A stretch of DNA of 64,000 nucleotides from Lichtheimia corymbifera B2541 (taxonomy: Eukaryota > Mucoromycota > Mucoromycetes > Mucorales > Lichtheimiaceae): contig JNEU01001112.1 in NCBI GenBank assembly GCA_000697475.1, positions 93,314 through 157,313 on the forward strand, in the 5' to 3' direction. The translations under genes were made by a program, and so were the position numbers. Of this stretch, positions 13,288 through 25,495 are shown piece after piece. Position 1 is the first letter of the stretch, and every line of letters begins with the position of its first letter. The notes beneath the pieces were generated by a model. It saw only the letters and a program-made list of their open reading frames with translations, was not told where the DNA came from and did not search any database.

Positions 13288-14008
13288 ATGAGACGCACTA
13301 TCATTGCTTTATTCTTGACTTGTCTCTGTTTAGCATTAACAGCTTCCTATGTCATTGTATACCCACGCAATCAAGCTATCCTGACAATGGAATCTTCCTC
13401 TTCTTCCTCATCACAACCAGTAACCTCCTCATTCCAAGGCCATGTCATTAGCGCCAAAATGAACAATGCCACCATCAAGTGAGTATGCTATTTATCTATT
13501 TGAGTCAATCATATATTAACATAAGGGGGTAAAAGAGCCGAGTTGGGGCGATCAACGTGGAAGGTAAGTTGTCAGTATTACTCCAACCTAAACGATAGCA
13601 GCATGTTGATATGGCTGTTCGGTAGCTTTTGCATACGATGGCAGCACAGTTTCCAGATAATCCATCCGATGAAGAACGTGACGCTTTAACGCATTACTTT
13701 ACGTTATTGTCGAGACTTTATCCATGCGGTGAATGGTTAGTAGGTCATCACAAATAGGTGGGATCGGATTATTGACACATACCCCTTGGTCTCTTAGTGC
13801 CGCTCACTTTCAATTGTTGCTGGAGCGTTATCCGCCGCAGACTTCCTCAAAGGTCGCTGTCTCCCAATGGCTATGTGCAATTCATAACAAGGTCAATGAA
13901 CGACTTGGCAAGGAAATGTTCGATTGTGCTGATATCCAAGAGAAATACCAATGTGGTTGTGAAGCAGACGAGAAAGAAGAAGAGGATAGCACCCATTCCA
14001 ATACATAA
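13288..14008 (+). CDS. ERV2: Erv2-like FAD-linked sulfhydryl oxidase
   Basis: Four exons (13288-13478, 13536-13563, 13626-13735, 13798-14008) give 179 residues. An N-terminal hydrophobic segment (about residues 4-22) acts as signal anchor, followed by a Ser-rich linker. The Erv/ALR core reads AELGRSTWKLLHTMAAQFPD, then LYPCGECAAHF with the redox CxxC, and SQWLCAIHNKVNERLGK with the FAD-contacting histidine and asparagine. The last intron interrupts the CGEC motif, so splicing is needed to build the active site. The C-terminus keeps a CGC motif, as in yeast Erv2p, where it shuttles electrons. Erv2 oxidises protein disulfide isomerase in the ER lumen using O2. The membrane anchor and CGC argue against mitochondrial Erv1. 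Confidence 0.92.
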
Positions 14009-15148
14009 ATACATTTCTATTTCAACATCTTGAACTATATATATGGTTGTGGTTTATGACAGATGTTAGTCATTTGGACAGTACTCATCAGCGCGTTGTT
14101 ATATGGAAGATGCTTCATGTAGAGGATGCATATTGTAACCCTGGATATCTTGCCCTTTGAAAAAGCTTGCTTGTAATTCGTTGTCTTGCCTTCCCTATGT
14201 TGAGATGGCCGTTTCACGGTATGTGTAGTCAAATAGATGAGACAGGTGTGTGATACAACCTTGCTTTCAAGTGCGTGTGTGCATGCAAACGAGGTGATTG
14301 CGATTGATTGCAATGATAAAAGTGATCGATCATTAGGCTTAAGGCCTCATGGTAAATTTAAAAGATAGCCTGGGTGATCCCGTAAATTCAGGATGCTTAT
14401 GCATTGATGATCCTTGCCACCCCCTATTTAGTGCATCATCATCATTTTTACCTATGTTCATTGTTTTCTTTGAAGTGATGGTCGAACCTTTGTGTATATA
14501 GTTACTCTTTGTATCTTTCTTTTTGTTCTGCATACTGATACATGCTTAGCCAATGACTCGCCACTCAAACGTCATTCAGGAGGATTTCCTCTGAAGTGGC
14601 GACCCCTTTGTTGGTGACAAAACGTACCCAGCAAGCATGGAAAAAAAGCTATCCCACTTTTTGGAAGATGAATATGATGTCGCATCCTCGAATGTTGTAC
14701 GTACAATGAGTCTCCGAGTGATACTACCGTGTTAAGCTTGATGCGTCAATCTTTCATTGTCTATATTCATCCTTCTTGACCATCGTGTAGGCAGAATCCA
14801 TTATAGCCCCATGCCAAGCATAACCTTTTCTCTCTCACACATGCATATGCAAGCATGATCATTATTGTCAGCAAATTCGGGTGGCTTTATTCTCGGCGAT
14901 TAGGTCAAAGGTATACTATATTATCATTGAAAACTGACGAAGATGAGGAACATTTTATGATAGCCTGGTTAACATCTCTGTGACCATGAGTGTACAAATT
15001 GAGCGCAGGCTGCCAATGTCCTGGGGGAGAAGCTGCATGAAATTGAGGTAGCGGGATCAAAAGGTTCTGGTACTTTCAGGAAAATCAAACAACCCCGGCC
15101 CTTTTATGTGGAAGGTTTCTTTGACTCTCGACTCTTTCTCAATCCCCC
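14009..15148. other. Intergenic region with a short inverted repeat
   Basis: No gene is supported. An 8-bp perfect inverted repeat (TCGCCACT at 14558-14565, AGTGGCGA at 14595-14602) brackets a loop that can itself pair partly, so the segment could form a small hairpin. Open frames are short and lack domains. Confidence 0.5.
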
Positions 15149-15799
15149 ATGCAATACCACAAACGAGTACATTCGCCATCAGAGTACGATCTTCTCACGT
15201 CCGAGCATGCACGTAAAAAATACATTACCGAGCAGTTTGCGCGGGAAATGGCGGCCATGTCCTTAAGTCAACAAGACCAATGGCAGCACTATAACCATTT
15301 TACACCAGCACCACAACCACAACCACAACCACCGACGACTGCTACTAGTGCTATTAACACAACCATGGATACAACTGCACCACCACCATCATCATCATCA
15401 TCATCACCACCACCACAAGAACAACCAGAAAAATTACTCAACAAAGATGACCAAGATATTAGCCTTGTGAAGACCAAGGTGAATGGAACGTATCTTCCTC
15501 TAGAGCAACGACCCGGTGATGAGAAACTTCGGATACCAGATTTTATCTTACATCCAAATCGGTAAGATCATAATGATCATTGCTATCCTTTTTATTGTTG
15601 ACTCACCAAGCATAATGTTAGGATACAAAATGTACGTGATTTTGCTAGATATGCACCTCCAGTGAAATGGCGCTTGGCTACACCTAATGAGGAATTGGAC
15701 GTGAATCACCCAGCAGAGGAAATTGAAGAGGATTTATATAATGATATTAGTAGTAGTAGCAATAGTAATAATAACAATGATTTCATGGATGTTGATTAA
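15149..15799 (+). CDS. Hypothetical protein, low-complexity middle
   Basis: Two exons (15149-15561 and 15622-15799) encode 196 residues; the intron has a GTAAGA donor and TTAG acceptor and splits an Arg codon. The N-terminus is charged (YDLLTSEHARKKYITEQF, FAREMAAMSL). The middle is Pro/Gln/Ser/Thr-rich, and the second half contains LPLEQRPGDEKLRIPDFILH and, after the junction, VRDFARYAPPVKWRLATP. It ends in an acidic, Asn/Ser-rich tail. The ordered block across the splice site looks conserved and argues for a real gene, but I do not recognise the family. No signal peptide or membrane segment is evident. Confidence 0.6.
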
Positions 15800-15866
15800 A
15801 GCAGTTGGGTGACACAAATGGATTGACAGCTTGATACTATGACATCGAAATAGAAGTGAACGCAGG

Positions 15867-16290
15867 TGTTACGCTTATGTTGCGATCCAAGATATCGAAA
15901 AGTGTGTGCAAGTGCAAACCTATATGCCATTCAAACGTAGTCGTCGTGGCAACATTATCACCTACAATAGACAACCCTTACTGGATGACTTTTGGTTGTT
16001 CAACATGAGCTGAAAAATGTATCGCTATCTCAAATGCCACAGTTGATGGTAAATTTATCTATGGTCGCATGATGTATGTATCCAAGAACAATGAAGAGAG
16101 CAGATACAAGAATTAGAGACTAGTGATCCCAGCACGGTTCATCTTTTACATACTATTACTGATAGTATTAAAGTGTCATTTTATATAGATGGTTATATTA
16201 CATGTGGCGGTTTTACATATCTCTTAGACAAAGAAGTGTGTCTAGATATGGCTGAATCAAAAGGAGTAGTAGGCAGATGGAGAGATGCGG
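15867..16290 (+). pseudogene. Decayed coding fragment of unknown origin
   Basis: Three coding-like blocks lie in different frames. The first, at 15867-16013, reads through QVQTYMPFKRSRRGNIITYN and ends LDDFWLFNMS before a stop. The second starts near 16018 one base out of frame and carries CIAISNATVDGKFIYGRMMY, ending at about 16116. The third (about 16140-16290) has SFYIDGYITCGGFTYLLDK. Residue composition looks protein-like in each, but stops and frameshifts separate them and no start is seen. It may be a relic of a mobile element or an old gene copy. The family is unknown. Confidence 0.35.
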
Positions 16291-16395
16291 GTGTGTGTTC
16301 TAATTTCAGACCCAGTCGGCTGTTGTCCTCTTCCACTTGCTCGATCCCTCCACAATCACCTCGTTCATAGATCAATCCACGTTCCTTTTTACACA

Positions 16396-17873
16396 ATGGA
16401 TTTCCAGTCGCTGATGGCACAGGCGTCTGCTGTGGCCAAAGCCCAGGATGCAGTCCTTGCTGAGAAAGCTCGACAACGCCGGAAAGAAGAAGACGAACGT
16501 CGACGTAAAGAAGAGAAACAACAACGAGCACGAGAGGAACAACAACGCATGCTCAGCTCAATCCGAGAACAGAATGAACGACGACAACAACGCATGCTTC
16601 AAGAAAAGCAACGCCAACGTCAAATTGAACGCCAAAAGACGACGGCAAGCAATACCAAGGCATCGACCAAAAAGAAGGCTTCTACATCTGCAACAACAGG
16701 CAACGGGGCGTCGTTGCTCCCTTTACGACCTACGGCAAAAAAGGTATATTCATTGTGTGTTATAGCTTCAAGCAAGATTTTAACATGTTGATATATATGT
16801 ATATATTGTTTAGGATGCACAATTGTCCTTTGATGAACTTATGGCTAAAGCCAAGGCAATGCCTACATCGAAAGCAGCAGCCGCAGTTACGAACACTATG
16901 AATAACAACAGTAACCACGCGACGATGTCGTCTCGCCCAACATTATCTGGCAAACGGCCTCCTCCATCATCAACTTCTTCATCATCCAACGCCTCCTCCT
17001 CCTCCATCAACACAGCAAAAGCTCAACAACAACACCATACCCAACGCAATATCCCAAACATCTTTCACAGGAAGCGTGCAGCACAAGGTGGGAAATATCC
17101 ACCATCATCAACATCAACATCACCTTATTCAGCATCCAATGTCATCTCCTCCTCAGCATCATCATCCATGTCATCTGTATCAGCAAAAGATCGCATTCGT
17201 CAAATGTACCGGGAACCACCTCAACGATTGAATGCCAAGAAACGTGACACTCGCTCTGTATCAGAAATACAACGTGATATTCGCCATTCAAAGGGCATTT
17301 ACTCGGATGATGAAGATACACGCTCTGATCCACGTCTTATTCGCAACAAACGATCCGCCATGGCTCCACGTCCTGGTTATCAACGTGATGCTCCTATGCG
17401 TCGTATGCCATTCCAACGACCCACAGATATACGTCGACCTCCAATGAAACGCAAAATGCGACATGAAGAAGAATTTGACGAGGAATTGGATGAATTCATT
17501 GTGGATGATGAGGAAGAGGAAGAAAACGATATATCTGCTGAAATTAGTCGCATCTTCCGATATGACAAGTCAAGGTATGTTGTTCTTGTTATTTTATTCA
17601 CATATATATTCAACGACTCACCGTCATGGTATGTACGTTTATTAGATTCAATGACGACATTTTCTCGGATGATGATATGGAAGCTGATGCACGGGAAGTC
17701 TTGCGGGAAGAACGAAGGAGGTATGCTGTTCTATATGTTTCCTTAGAAACCCATATGCTCATTCCCTTTCTTTCTTTAGTGAACGAATTGGTCGTCGTGA
17801 GGATATCGAGGAAGAAAAGAAAGAACTGGAACGACTCAAGCGGATGAAAAGCAAGGGAAAAATGAAAGCTTGA
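16396..17873 (+). CDS. SPT2: SPT2 chromatin protein (H3-H4 chaperone)
   Basis: Four exons (16396-16743, 16814-17574, 17646-17720, 17780-17873) encode 425 residues. The N-terminus (MDFQSLMAQASAVAKAQ) leads into a long charged, Arg/Glu/Gln-rich coiled-coil-like helix (about residues 20-85). The middle is Ser-rich and basic. The C-terminal SPT2 domain (about residues 320-425) is well preserved: ISAEISRIFRYDKSR, then across introns FNDDIFSDDDMEADAREVL and SERIGRREDIEEEKKELERL. Spt2 binds histones H3-H4 through this acidic C-terminal region. It travels with elongating RNA polymerase and limits spurious transcription and recombination. The three junctions in the domain all restore conserved residues. 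Confidence 0.9.
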
Positions 17874-18771
17874 TTTGATGCAGTACCGCAATAATGGCAG
17901 TTCTTGCGTATTCCATGCTGCTTAACACTTTTTTTTTCGACATTTTGCTCATTTACTTTGGATCACTTTTATACGGATAAACTTCTCCATTTGCATGTAA
18001 TTAGTTTTCATTGTAGTTTTTGCTTTTTCTTTTCTGTCTTTTTCTTTGATAAAATGTTTATTCCTTGGGCAATCTCGGTTGTATTGTATACTTGGATCCC
18101 AAAATTCGAAATAATACAAGAGTATATGGCTCCTATTGACTTTTCTATGTATGTTCTTATGATTGTAAGCGTCTTTGGAGCGTGCAAGATTCGATGATGT
18201 ATTTGTATCATAAAAGTGAAGCTGAGATTGCTATCACCAAGAACCGTCGGGGTTCATGCTGCCTTCATATTCCCACCAATAAAAGCGTAACTCAATCTTT
18301 TATACGAAATTGCTACTCATTGAGCTCCCATACATTCATATGGGCTTCATCATCATATCCTACAATACCTCCGCTACAATATGATGCAAAAACTGGACAC
18401 GTACAATTACCTTCCAAATTAAGAAGGTGACAGATATATCATGTTACGCAATATGTAAAAATTATGAGACGTAGGGCAGTAAGGCTTGTAGCGAGAGTGT
18501 TCAAATATCCAAATCGAGTAATCACAAGGAGTCTTCCACGTCAATCAATAAGCAATCACAACTGCTTCAACAAAACGGCTCACAAATAGAAATACAAGAC
18601 GAAAGACCAGGGTTTATTCAAACATCCATACGCTAGAACAAATAATGATCCTCAGAACAATCGAGTGGATAATAATAAAGAAGTTTCAGAAAAACAAAAT
18701 CCAGCTGACGAAAATGGCAACTCGAGGTTGACCATCTCACCACGGACGTGTCAATTAAGAAGAAAAAGGAG
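17874..18771. other. Intergenic region upstream of a tRNA gene
   Basis: AT-rich; contains the SPT2 3' flank. No coding or structured feature is supported before the tRNA. Confidence 0.55.
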
Positions 18772-18853
18772 GACAACATGGCCGAGTGGTTAAGGCGTGA
18801 GACTAGAAATCTCATGGGCTCTGCCCGCGCAGGTTCAAATCCTGCTGTTGTCG
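18772..18853 (+). tRNA. tRNA-Ser (anticodon AGA)
   Basis: This is an 82-nt type II tRNA. The acceptor stem pairs GACAACA with TGTTGTC. Box A is TGGCCGAGTGG and box B GGTTCAAATCC. The anticodon arm pairs TGAGA with TCTCA around a CTAGAAA loop, giving anticodon AGA, which reads Ser UCU/UCC as inosine. A long variable arm (GGGCTCTGCCC region) is typical of serine tRNAs. There is no intron. A T-rich stretch about 30 nt downstream can serve as the RNA polymerase III terminator. Confidence 0.95.
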
Positions 18854-20378
18854 ACATACCTTGAACATGGAGTGTTCATTTCTTTTTGTTTTTGAATCCG
18901 GAATTCAGAAGGTCACGTGACTTTATCATGCATAGATAGATGACTATTCACATAATCCACCCTGAGTAGGCTTCTTTACTTTATTTTACACTGATCCATT
19001 AAAAGATTTTTTGATCTGCCAGCAAGTCGTAACCTGAAGATGATTAACAAGGCAATGCCATATTCGCTAAACCTTTTAATCCAACATCATTCACAAGATA
19101 TATCTATTGATAGGTACAAGTTGCTTCAACAATGATGGCCTAGTATATATATATAGATATATAAATGGGCAAGTTCATGGCGTGTACTCAGCTTTCTTGT
19201 CACAGTACCGCAACACACTCTCTTGTACATATCTACCGCAACCACTCGTAGCAATGTTCATTCCAGCAGTTCTTTATCGAAGAGGTCTTTACTCTCTTGT
19301 CTCAGACAGCATTCGCAACCTTGTTACTCTATTACAACACACTCTCTAGGACACTCTTCTGTCGCGACAGTCGTATAGCATTCAACTCAACAATTGCTAT
19401 TAGCAATGTCTTTGCTTCATTGTCTTCAACCGCGTCCTTTACTTGCAGCAACGTGTCATACAACATTTTCACGTGAACAGCAGATAACTATTGTGTAGAA
19501 ATAGCTCTATTTACGTGTAGCAACTTGCTTTCAATACATACGACTTACTGTAGACATGGATCTGAATATTGTTTTGGTGCATGGGATGGAAGGAATGAAT
19601 CTATTGGCTGGTCTCCCTTGGCTTCTTTAGAAAGTAGATTATGGCTTGGATGGAACAATATCAGCATTCAACCGATTAAGATGCGTTGAAAAGGGACCCA
19701 CAGTGGGTGAGAGAGAGAGATCAAGGGCAGGATGGAAAAGAAAGTGTATCGGTGGGCTTCTCTCGATCAGCATCTTGGATATGAGATGGTTATAATGGAT
19801 GGATTTGATCAATACACCGACGAAAACTTAGATGATTATTTGTTGCGTTCCCTGCACCCCTAGTTGAAGGGCTTGGCTCTGACTTATAATAAAACTTATT
19901 ACTACTAAGGTAGTCTCTTATTGTAAACACGGATGGCAAAGGGCTGAAGCTTCCTGTAAGGATGATTGTAGTGTGGATGCGTAAACGTGCAATCTTAAAA
20001 ATCGGTAAGACCATCATTACTCCAAAAGCAGTAGTGTTAAGTCAGTCAACGAGGAAACAAAGTTTACAAGCGAAGGAAGCAATTGTGGCCTCTAGTCTAG
20101 ATGTATTATGATGACTGCCAGTAGTAGTGAGATCATCTGGTTTTTATGCTGTTAGATGTCACCTCTACAATCACCGACATTTTGGGCTCAACATGTTGAA
20201 TGCAGGATAAAATCATGCCGACGTTGTATGACCTACTATCATCCACGTGACAAACAGTGCTGGTGTTAACTCTCACGCTTTTCTTTTGCCTGTGCGGGTT
20301 GTCTCTCTTTTTCTTTGTTTCAGTTGCAGCAGCAGCGCACATACGCTCTCTCTTTCTTTCTCTATCTTATATACACCT
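18854..20378. other. Intergenic region, no supported gene
   Basis: Holds the tRNA terminator T-run, a CT-rich segment with repeated CAACACACTCTCT (about 19211 and 19336), and the leader of the next gene with a CT-rich stretch just before its ATG. No coding frame is convincing. Confidence 0.5.
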
Positions 20379-23281
20379 ATGAGCGAACACGAACAAAATG
20401 CTGCTGATGCATTGCAGAACAATAGCAATGAGTTGACAAGTAAGCCTTGCAGCGACAACTGACTTGGACGTGCATAATGACAATTCACCGTTTTTTTATG
20501 CTAGCAAATACAGCCGAACCACCGCCGTCTCCACCTCATACTGCCAATAGCGAATCCTCATTGCCAGCAACGGCTACAGCAGCAGTTGTAAAAGTACAAG
20601 AAGATGATACGGTTATTACTGATAACAACGATGGTGCCGAGGATGAAAGTGAAGCCAAAGACAACAGTAGTAACAACGTGGAGCCAAAGGTTGTATCGGT
20701 AGCAACGACACACTCACCCGACAACGATCGCCTTCCCGACCAGCCACCTGCACCAGAACCCATAGCAACCAAACCGTTACCTTCTCCGCCATCAGCATCT
20801 CGATCCACACCTCGTATACAAGCAAGAACCAACACCCTTTTGCCAAGAGAGCAGGAAGTTGCAGGTAATACAAGAACACCTCTATGAGTAATGCAGCGGT
20901 GCTTATGCACATACATATCATAGATCAAGCCATGATGGAAGGGATGGATGCGTTGTTCAACAATCGATTCTCGGTTGCAAAGTCAATATTCGAATCTAGA
21001 GCGAGAGAGTAAGTAATGCCCAAAACAAGAATACTCAAATCATGTTGACGCATCCCCCGCGTATCGTAGAGATCCACTGTACTCATTAGGCAAGGGAGCC
21101 ATGGCATTTATCCGAGGTACATAGAGATAATGGATATGGAAAAAGGTTGTTAGTAGGGTTATTGACATCAAGTGTATCTTTATTCATACGCTGGATAATT
21201 TTCAATAGCGATCATTGTGAGTGTATATATATATAGCTTCCCGATAAGATGATGTCTAATCGATCCTATTTTTATAGTCTTCGACACAATTTGATGCTGA
21301 TAGAGCGATTGATGAGCTGAGCGAGACGTATGAATTTGCGAACGCCCAAGTGGAAGCAGCTCAAGCCAAGAAACCTTTGAAGGATACAGTGTCCCAGATT
21401 TTCACCAACTTGCTTGGAAAGAATACAACAGGCTTACCAACCAACACGCGACCATTGAATCAAGAGGAACTCAAGGAGCAATCTGGATTCATGTCAAACG
21501 GGGCTTTACGTGCACATGTCATTAAAGCTGAATGCGGGCTATTGATGAGCCTTGTCTGGCTTTCGCAAGAAACAGTGCTGGGCTACCTGAAGATGGGATT
21601 AAATTTGCGAAGAGGTAAATAAGGCATGGAATAGGGTGATAGGGCATGCTAATGACAATTGTGCATGCAGCCTATAGCAGTTACAGCTTGGTGTGGCAAG
21701 AATACAAGCGAATGGGCCAGGACTTCTCCCAACATATGGATGCTAACACGATTGCTGCAGTACAATTTGGGTAAGTTTGGGTATGATCCTGACATATGTA
21801 TCAATTGCACTAACATTGTTTTTTCCAGAATTGGATCGGTGCATCTTGTACTTTCCTCTTTACCACCCAAGATCCTCAAAGTAATATCAGCTTTTGGATG
21901 GCATGCGGATCGTAATCTCGGATTTGCGCTATTGAAACTATGCTTGGAAAGCAAAACCATCCGGTCGCCATTAGCGTCCATGATGTATGTGTCATTTACT
22001 TCAACAAAAAGTGGGATATTAATGACGCATACAGGCTCCTGACATACTATGTTCTCCTCACTTCGCACGCACCATTGATATTGAATTCGGAGCTTATGCA
22101 ACCAGCAGTGGATTGTCTAATGGACGCACAAAAGACGTATCCGAATTCAGCCTTCTTTCTCTACTTTGCTGGTCGAGTGTCACGATTATCGCGTAGCATA
22201 TCACTTTCTACGCAATCTTTTGAATATGCACGTCGAGTCAGCCAGGGCGATTGGGCTGAAGCACCCATGACTACGTTGACAGGATATGAAACAGCTTTCA
22301 ACCATGCCATGCAACTCAATTGGAAAGCAGCTGCGGAGCACCTTGATCAATTAACATCATCGCACAGTCGACCTTCCTTTGTCAAATTCTTTTATGCGGC
22401 ATGTATGGAGATGGCAGGCGATCGTAGTGAGGCTGTTCTCGCTTTTGCTGAAGCAGCCCAGTTGGCAAAGAAAAACAAGAACCCAACTCAGCTGGATCAA
22501 CTCGTGATCGAACGTGTTTCGTTTTATGAAAACAGCGGATACCAAGACTTGGATCTAAGTCTACCAGCATTGGAGGTCTTATTGTTATGGAACTCACTCG
22601 CATGCATGTCACATGAGTGCTTGTCAGAGTGCATGGAAAAGGTAGACGAAGCATTGTCATTGATTTATGAGCGAGAACGCCAGGAATATCAAATAAGGAC
22701 CACAGAAATCGCGCCCAACGTTGATCCACCTGATTACTATTGTGAGCGTGGAACCCTGCTGCTGATCAAGATCTCAATCCTGAATGCCATGGGCCGGAGT
22801 CACGATGCTATCGTGCATTTGAATTGGATCATCGATAATAGATCAAGGATTGTGGGTGCCAAATGGATTGTTCCCTTCACATACTGGTATGATACATTTT
22901 CAGCAAGAGTATAGAAAGGCCACTGACATTTATTATAGGGAAGCGGGTGTTGCTAGCTGGAGTATGGAAGATAAGAGATCCGTTGCACTTGCCATGTGGC
23001 AGCAAGCTTTGAGTATATCTGGATACGTATTGGAGTATCAATTAGCTATTGTAAGTCGCGTGCATGGACGTGTAATACCTTTTCATGCTCACAAAAGTCA
23101 CCATTCATAGCGCTTGAATCTTGCCATCACACACGCCAATGATCTCGGGGTGCCGAGCACCACCACAGCAAAGAGTGAAAGGAAAAATAGCATTGGACAG
23201 CAGCAGCAGCAGCAGCAAAATGGACATCGACGCTCTCTCCCTGCAACTGTACGATCTACTGAATCACCATCCGATACATAG
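20379..23281 (+). CDS. IML2: TTC39/Iml2-family TPR protein
   Basis: Eleven exons: 20379-20439, 20505-20864, 20924-21008, 21070-21116, 21209-21216, 21278-21614, 21671-21770, 21829-21984, 22035-22886, 22939-23050 and 23111-23281. They encode 762 residues. The first ~150 are Ser/Pro/Glu-rich and probably disordered. The Iml2/TTC39 domain starts at MMEGMDALFNNRFSVAKSIF and DPLYSLGKGAMAFIRAI, then continues through TPR-like helical pairs (SIGSVHLVLSSLPPK-type, FFLYFAGRVSRLSR, WKAAAEHLDQL, YCERGTLLLIKISIL) to LAMWQQALSISGYVLEYQL. A poly-Gln run lies near the C-terminus. Yeast Iml2 is linked to lipid droplets and inclusion-body clearance; the general family function is unclear. The 8-nt fifth exon is required to keep the frame. 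Confidence 0.85.
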
Positions 23282-23502
23282 ACTTTATCACCTCGTAACT
23301 TATTGATTATAAAGATGCCTTTGATTATGGATCATCATTATCCTCCTATGAAATTTCTGATACTTTTGAAATCCAGAGCAAAGGAAGGAGACACGCGAAT
23401 TGACGGGCTCCGTGTTGCTGAATGCCAATCCAATTCTGAGCCAAAAAAGAAAAAAGAGGACACTTCTTCCCTTTCACACCCACTCTCACATTTACAGCAA
23501 TT

Positions 23503-25319
23503 ATGGTCACCTATGGTGGAGGTACTCTACTATACACTTTATACAAACAACACTCTTTATTGATTATACTTTGTCTATGCTACAGACGAGGTCAATGCGC
23601 TTGTGTTTGACATGGGCACCTCATCGACACGCGCTGGCTACGCCGGTGAAGATACACCCAGAGTCATGTTCCCAACTTCGTATGGTTTCGTGAAAGAAGA
23701 CTCTTCAGCAAACGACAATACAACTTCTGGCGATGGCGATGTGACCATGAGCGAAGCGTCAACCACGACAGATGCAGCAGCACGCAAAAACCAGTATTAC
23801 ATCGGCGACAACAAGATCAACAGCTGGCGAAAGAACATGGAGATCCGGAATCCCATGACGGATGGCATTGGTAAAGGAAGCAGGTTTTATTGACTAAAAG
23901 AACAAGGTACTTATTCTAGATAATATAGTATCGGATTGGGATGCTGTTGAGCAGATTTGGAACACAACCTTTCGTGATATGTTACGAGTCAACCCCTCAG
24001 AACACCCATTACTCTGCACCGAGCCAGCATGGAATACAGTGGAAAACAGAGAAAAGATGATGGAATTGGCCTTTGAAAAGTTCGAGTTTCCTGCGTTTTA
24101 TCTTGCCAAGGATGCCGTCATGACAGCGTACGTGTGGTTGGGATCATGATGATGGCAAGTTTGCTTATATTGTTTATGATTAGCTTTTCTGTTGGACGCG
24201 CCACAGCACTTGTTCTTGATTCTGGAGGTGGCATGACAAGCGCTGTACCTGTTTACGACGGCTATGTTCTCAAAAAGGGTATCTTGCGTCAACCTATTGC
24301 TGGTAACCTGGTTTCCGAACAACTTCTCGATATGCTCAAAACCGATATGAACGTCGATATCACACCTCAATACGAGATCACCAGCAAAAAGCCAGTAGAA
24401 CAAGGTCAACCACCCCAAGTTGAGAAACGTGTTCGCCCTGACACAGAATCCAGCTTCCACGACTATCAAGTGCGAGTATGTGCTTTACATACCTATCGGT
24501 GGCATGCGATGACTGACGCTATTTTTTTTTTCTAGCGAGTGATTCATGAGTTCAAGGAATCGGTTTGCCAAGTATCTGAAGTCACCTATGATGAGGGGTA
24601 AGGATAGGGTGGACGCGTTAATATCAATATATGATACTGACTTTCGCGTAGCATCATGGGATCTCGCCCACAAAAGCCTTTTGAATTCCCAGATGGATAC
24701 AACAACATGTTTGGAGTAGAAAGATACAAGATCCCTGAATCACTTTTCCAACCACAACAGTTCTTACGCAAGGTAATATGATAAAATGGGGGATCGTGCT
24801 GCAAACAAAGACTCACGTGAATGGTTATTAGCCCGTACCAGGAATTACTCAACAACAAATCGATTCCAGCCTTGGCATGCATCATCTGATATTCAGCAGT
24901 ATCAACAATTGCGATATTGATCTTCGACCTTTACTATTCAACAATATTGTCGTCACGGGTGGAAATTCATTGTTCCCTGGTTTCAATGAAAGATTGAACT
25001 ACGAGTTACCTATGTTGGCTCCAGGAGTAAGTAGGATGCAAGGCGAGATTTGAGTAAATTTGAATTGACAAACATGTCCCTTTTAGAGCAAAGTCAAGAT
25101 CCACGCAGTTGGCAACCAAACAGAGCGCAAATGCAGCAGCTGGCTTGGTGGCTCTATTCTTGCATCTTTGGGTACCTTCCATCAGCTTTGGATTTCAAAG
25201 TAAGTTAACAGCTGCATCTAACTCTTTTGGCACTTTTGAGTTTACTGATGTCCTTTCTTTCATTTAGACAAGAATACGAAGAACATGGTACATCAATTGT
25301 AGAAACAAAATGCCAATAA
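23503..25319 (+). CDS. ARP4: Actin-related protein Arp4 (NuA4/INO80/SWR1 subunit)
   Basis: Nine exons (23503-23521, 23586-23870, 23920-24127, 24184-24475, 24536-24597, 24652-24772, 24832-25026, 25087-25199, 25268-25319) encode 448 residues. The N-terminus (MVTYGG, then [20 protein letters not shown]) is the Arp4/BAF53 version of the actin phosphate loop. Further actin-fold blocks are [36 protein letters not shown] and [19 protein letters not shown]. The insertion with acidic and Ser/Thr residues after PTSYGF and the segment around PVEQGQ are Arp4-type loops. Arp4 binds actin and the helicase-SANT region in NuA4, INO80 and SWR1, acting on H2A.Z and H4 acetylation. The 5th donor could shift by two codons (CAA versus CGA), with no frame change. 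An AATAAA overlaps the stop. Confidence 0.92.
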
Positions 25320-25495
25320 ATTTTATGAATTACCCATGTAACCCAATCACAATGCCCATATCATATAGAATGTTAAGGAGAATATAAAGAGCAATATGTC
25401 ATTTTATAAAGGTATATACATACATACGCAAGGACTGCAGCATAACTTGAAGTGATAAGAGGTTATAAAATCGAGGGGGAGGGTGGGGGGCAAGT

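Noticed and set aside
18633..18857. - strand frame across the tRNA gene
   Set aside because: It is the reverse complement of the tRNA-Ser and its flank; the peptide is a typical artefact of annotating tRNAs as protein.
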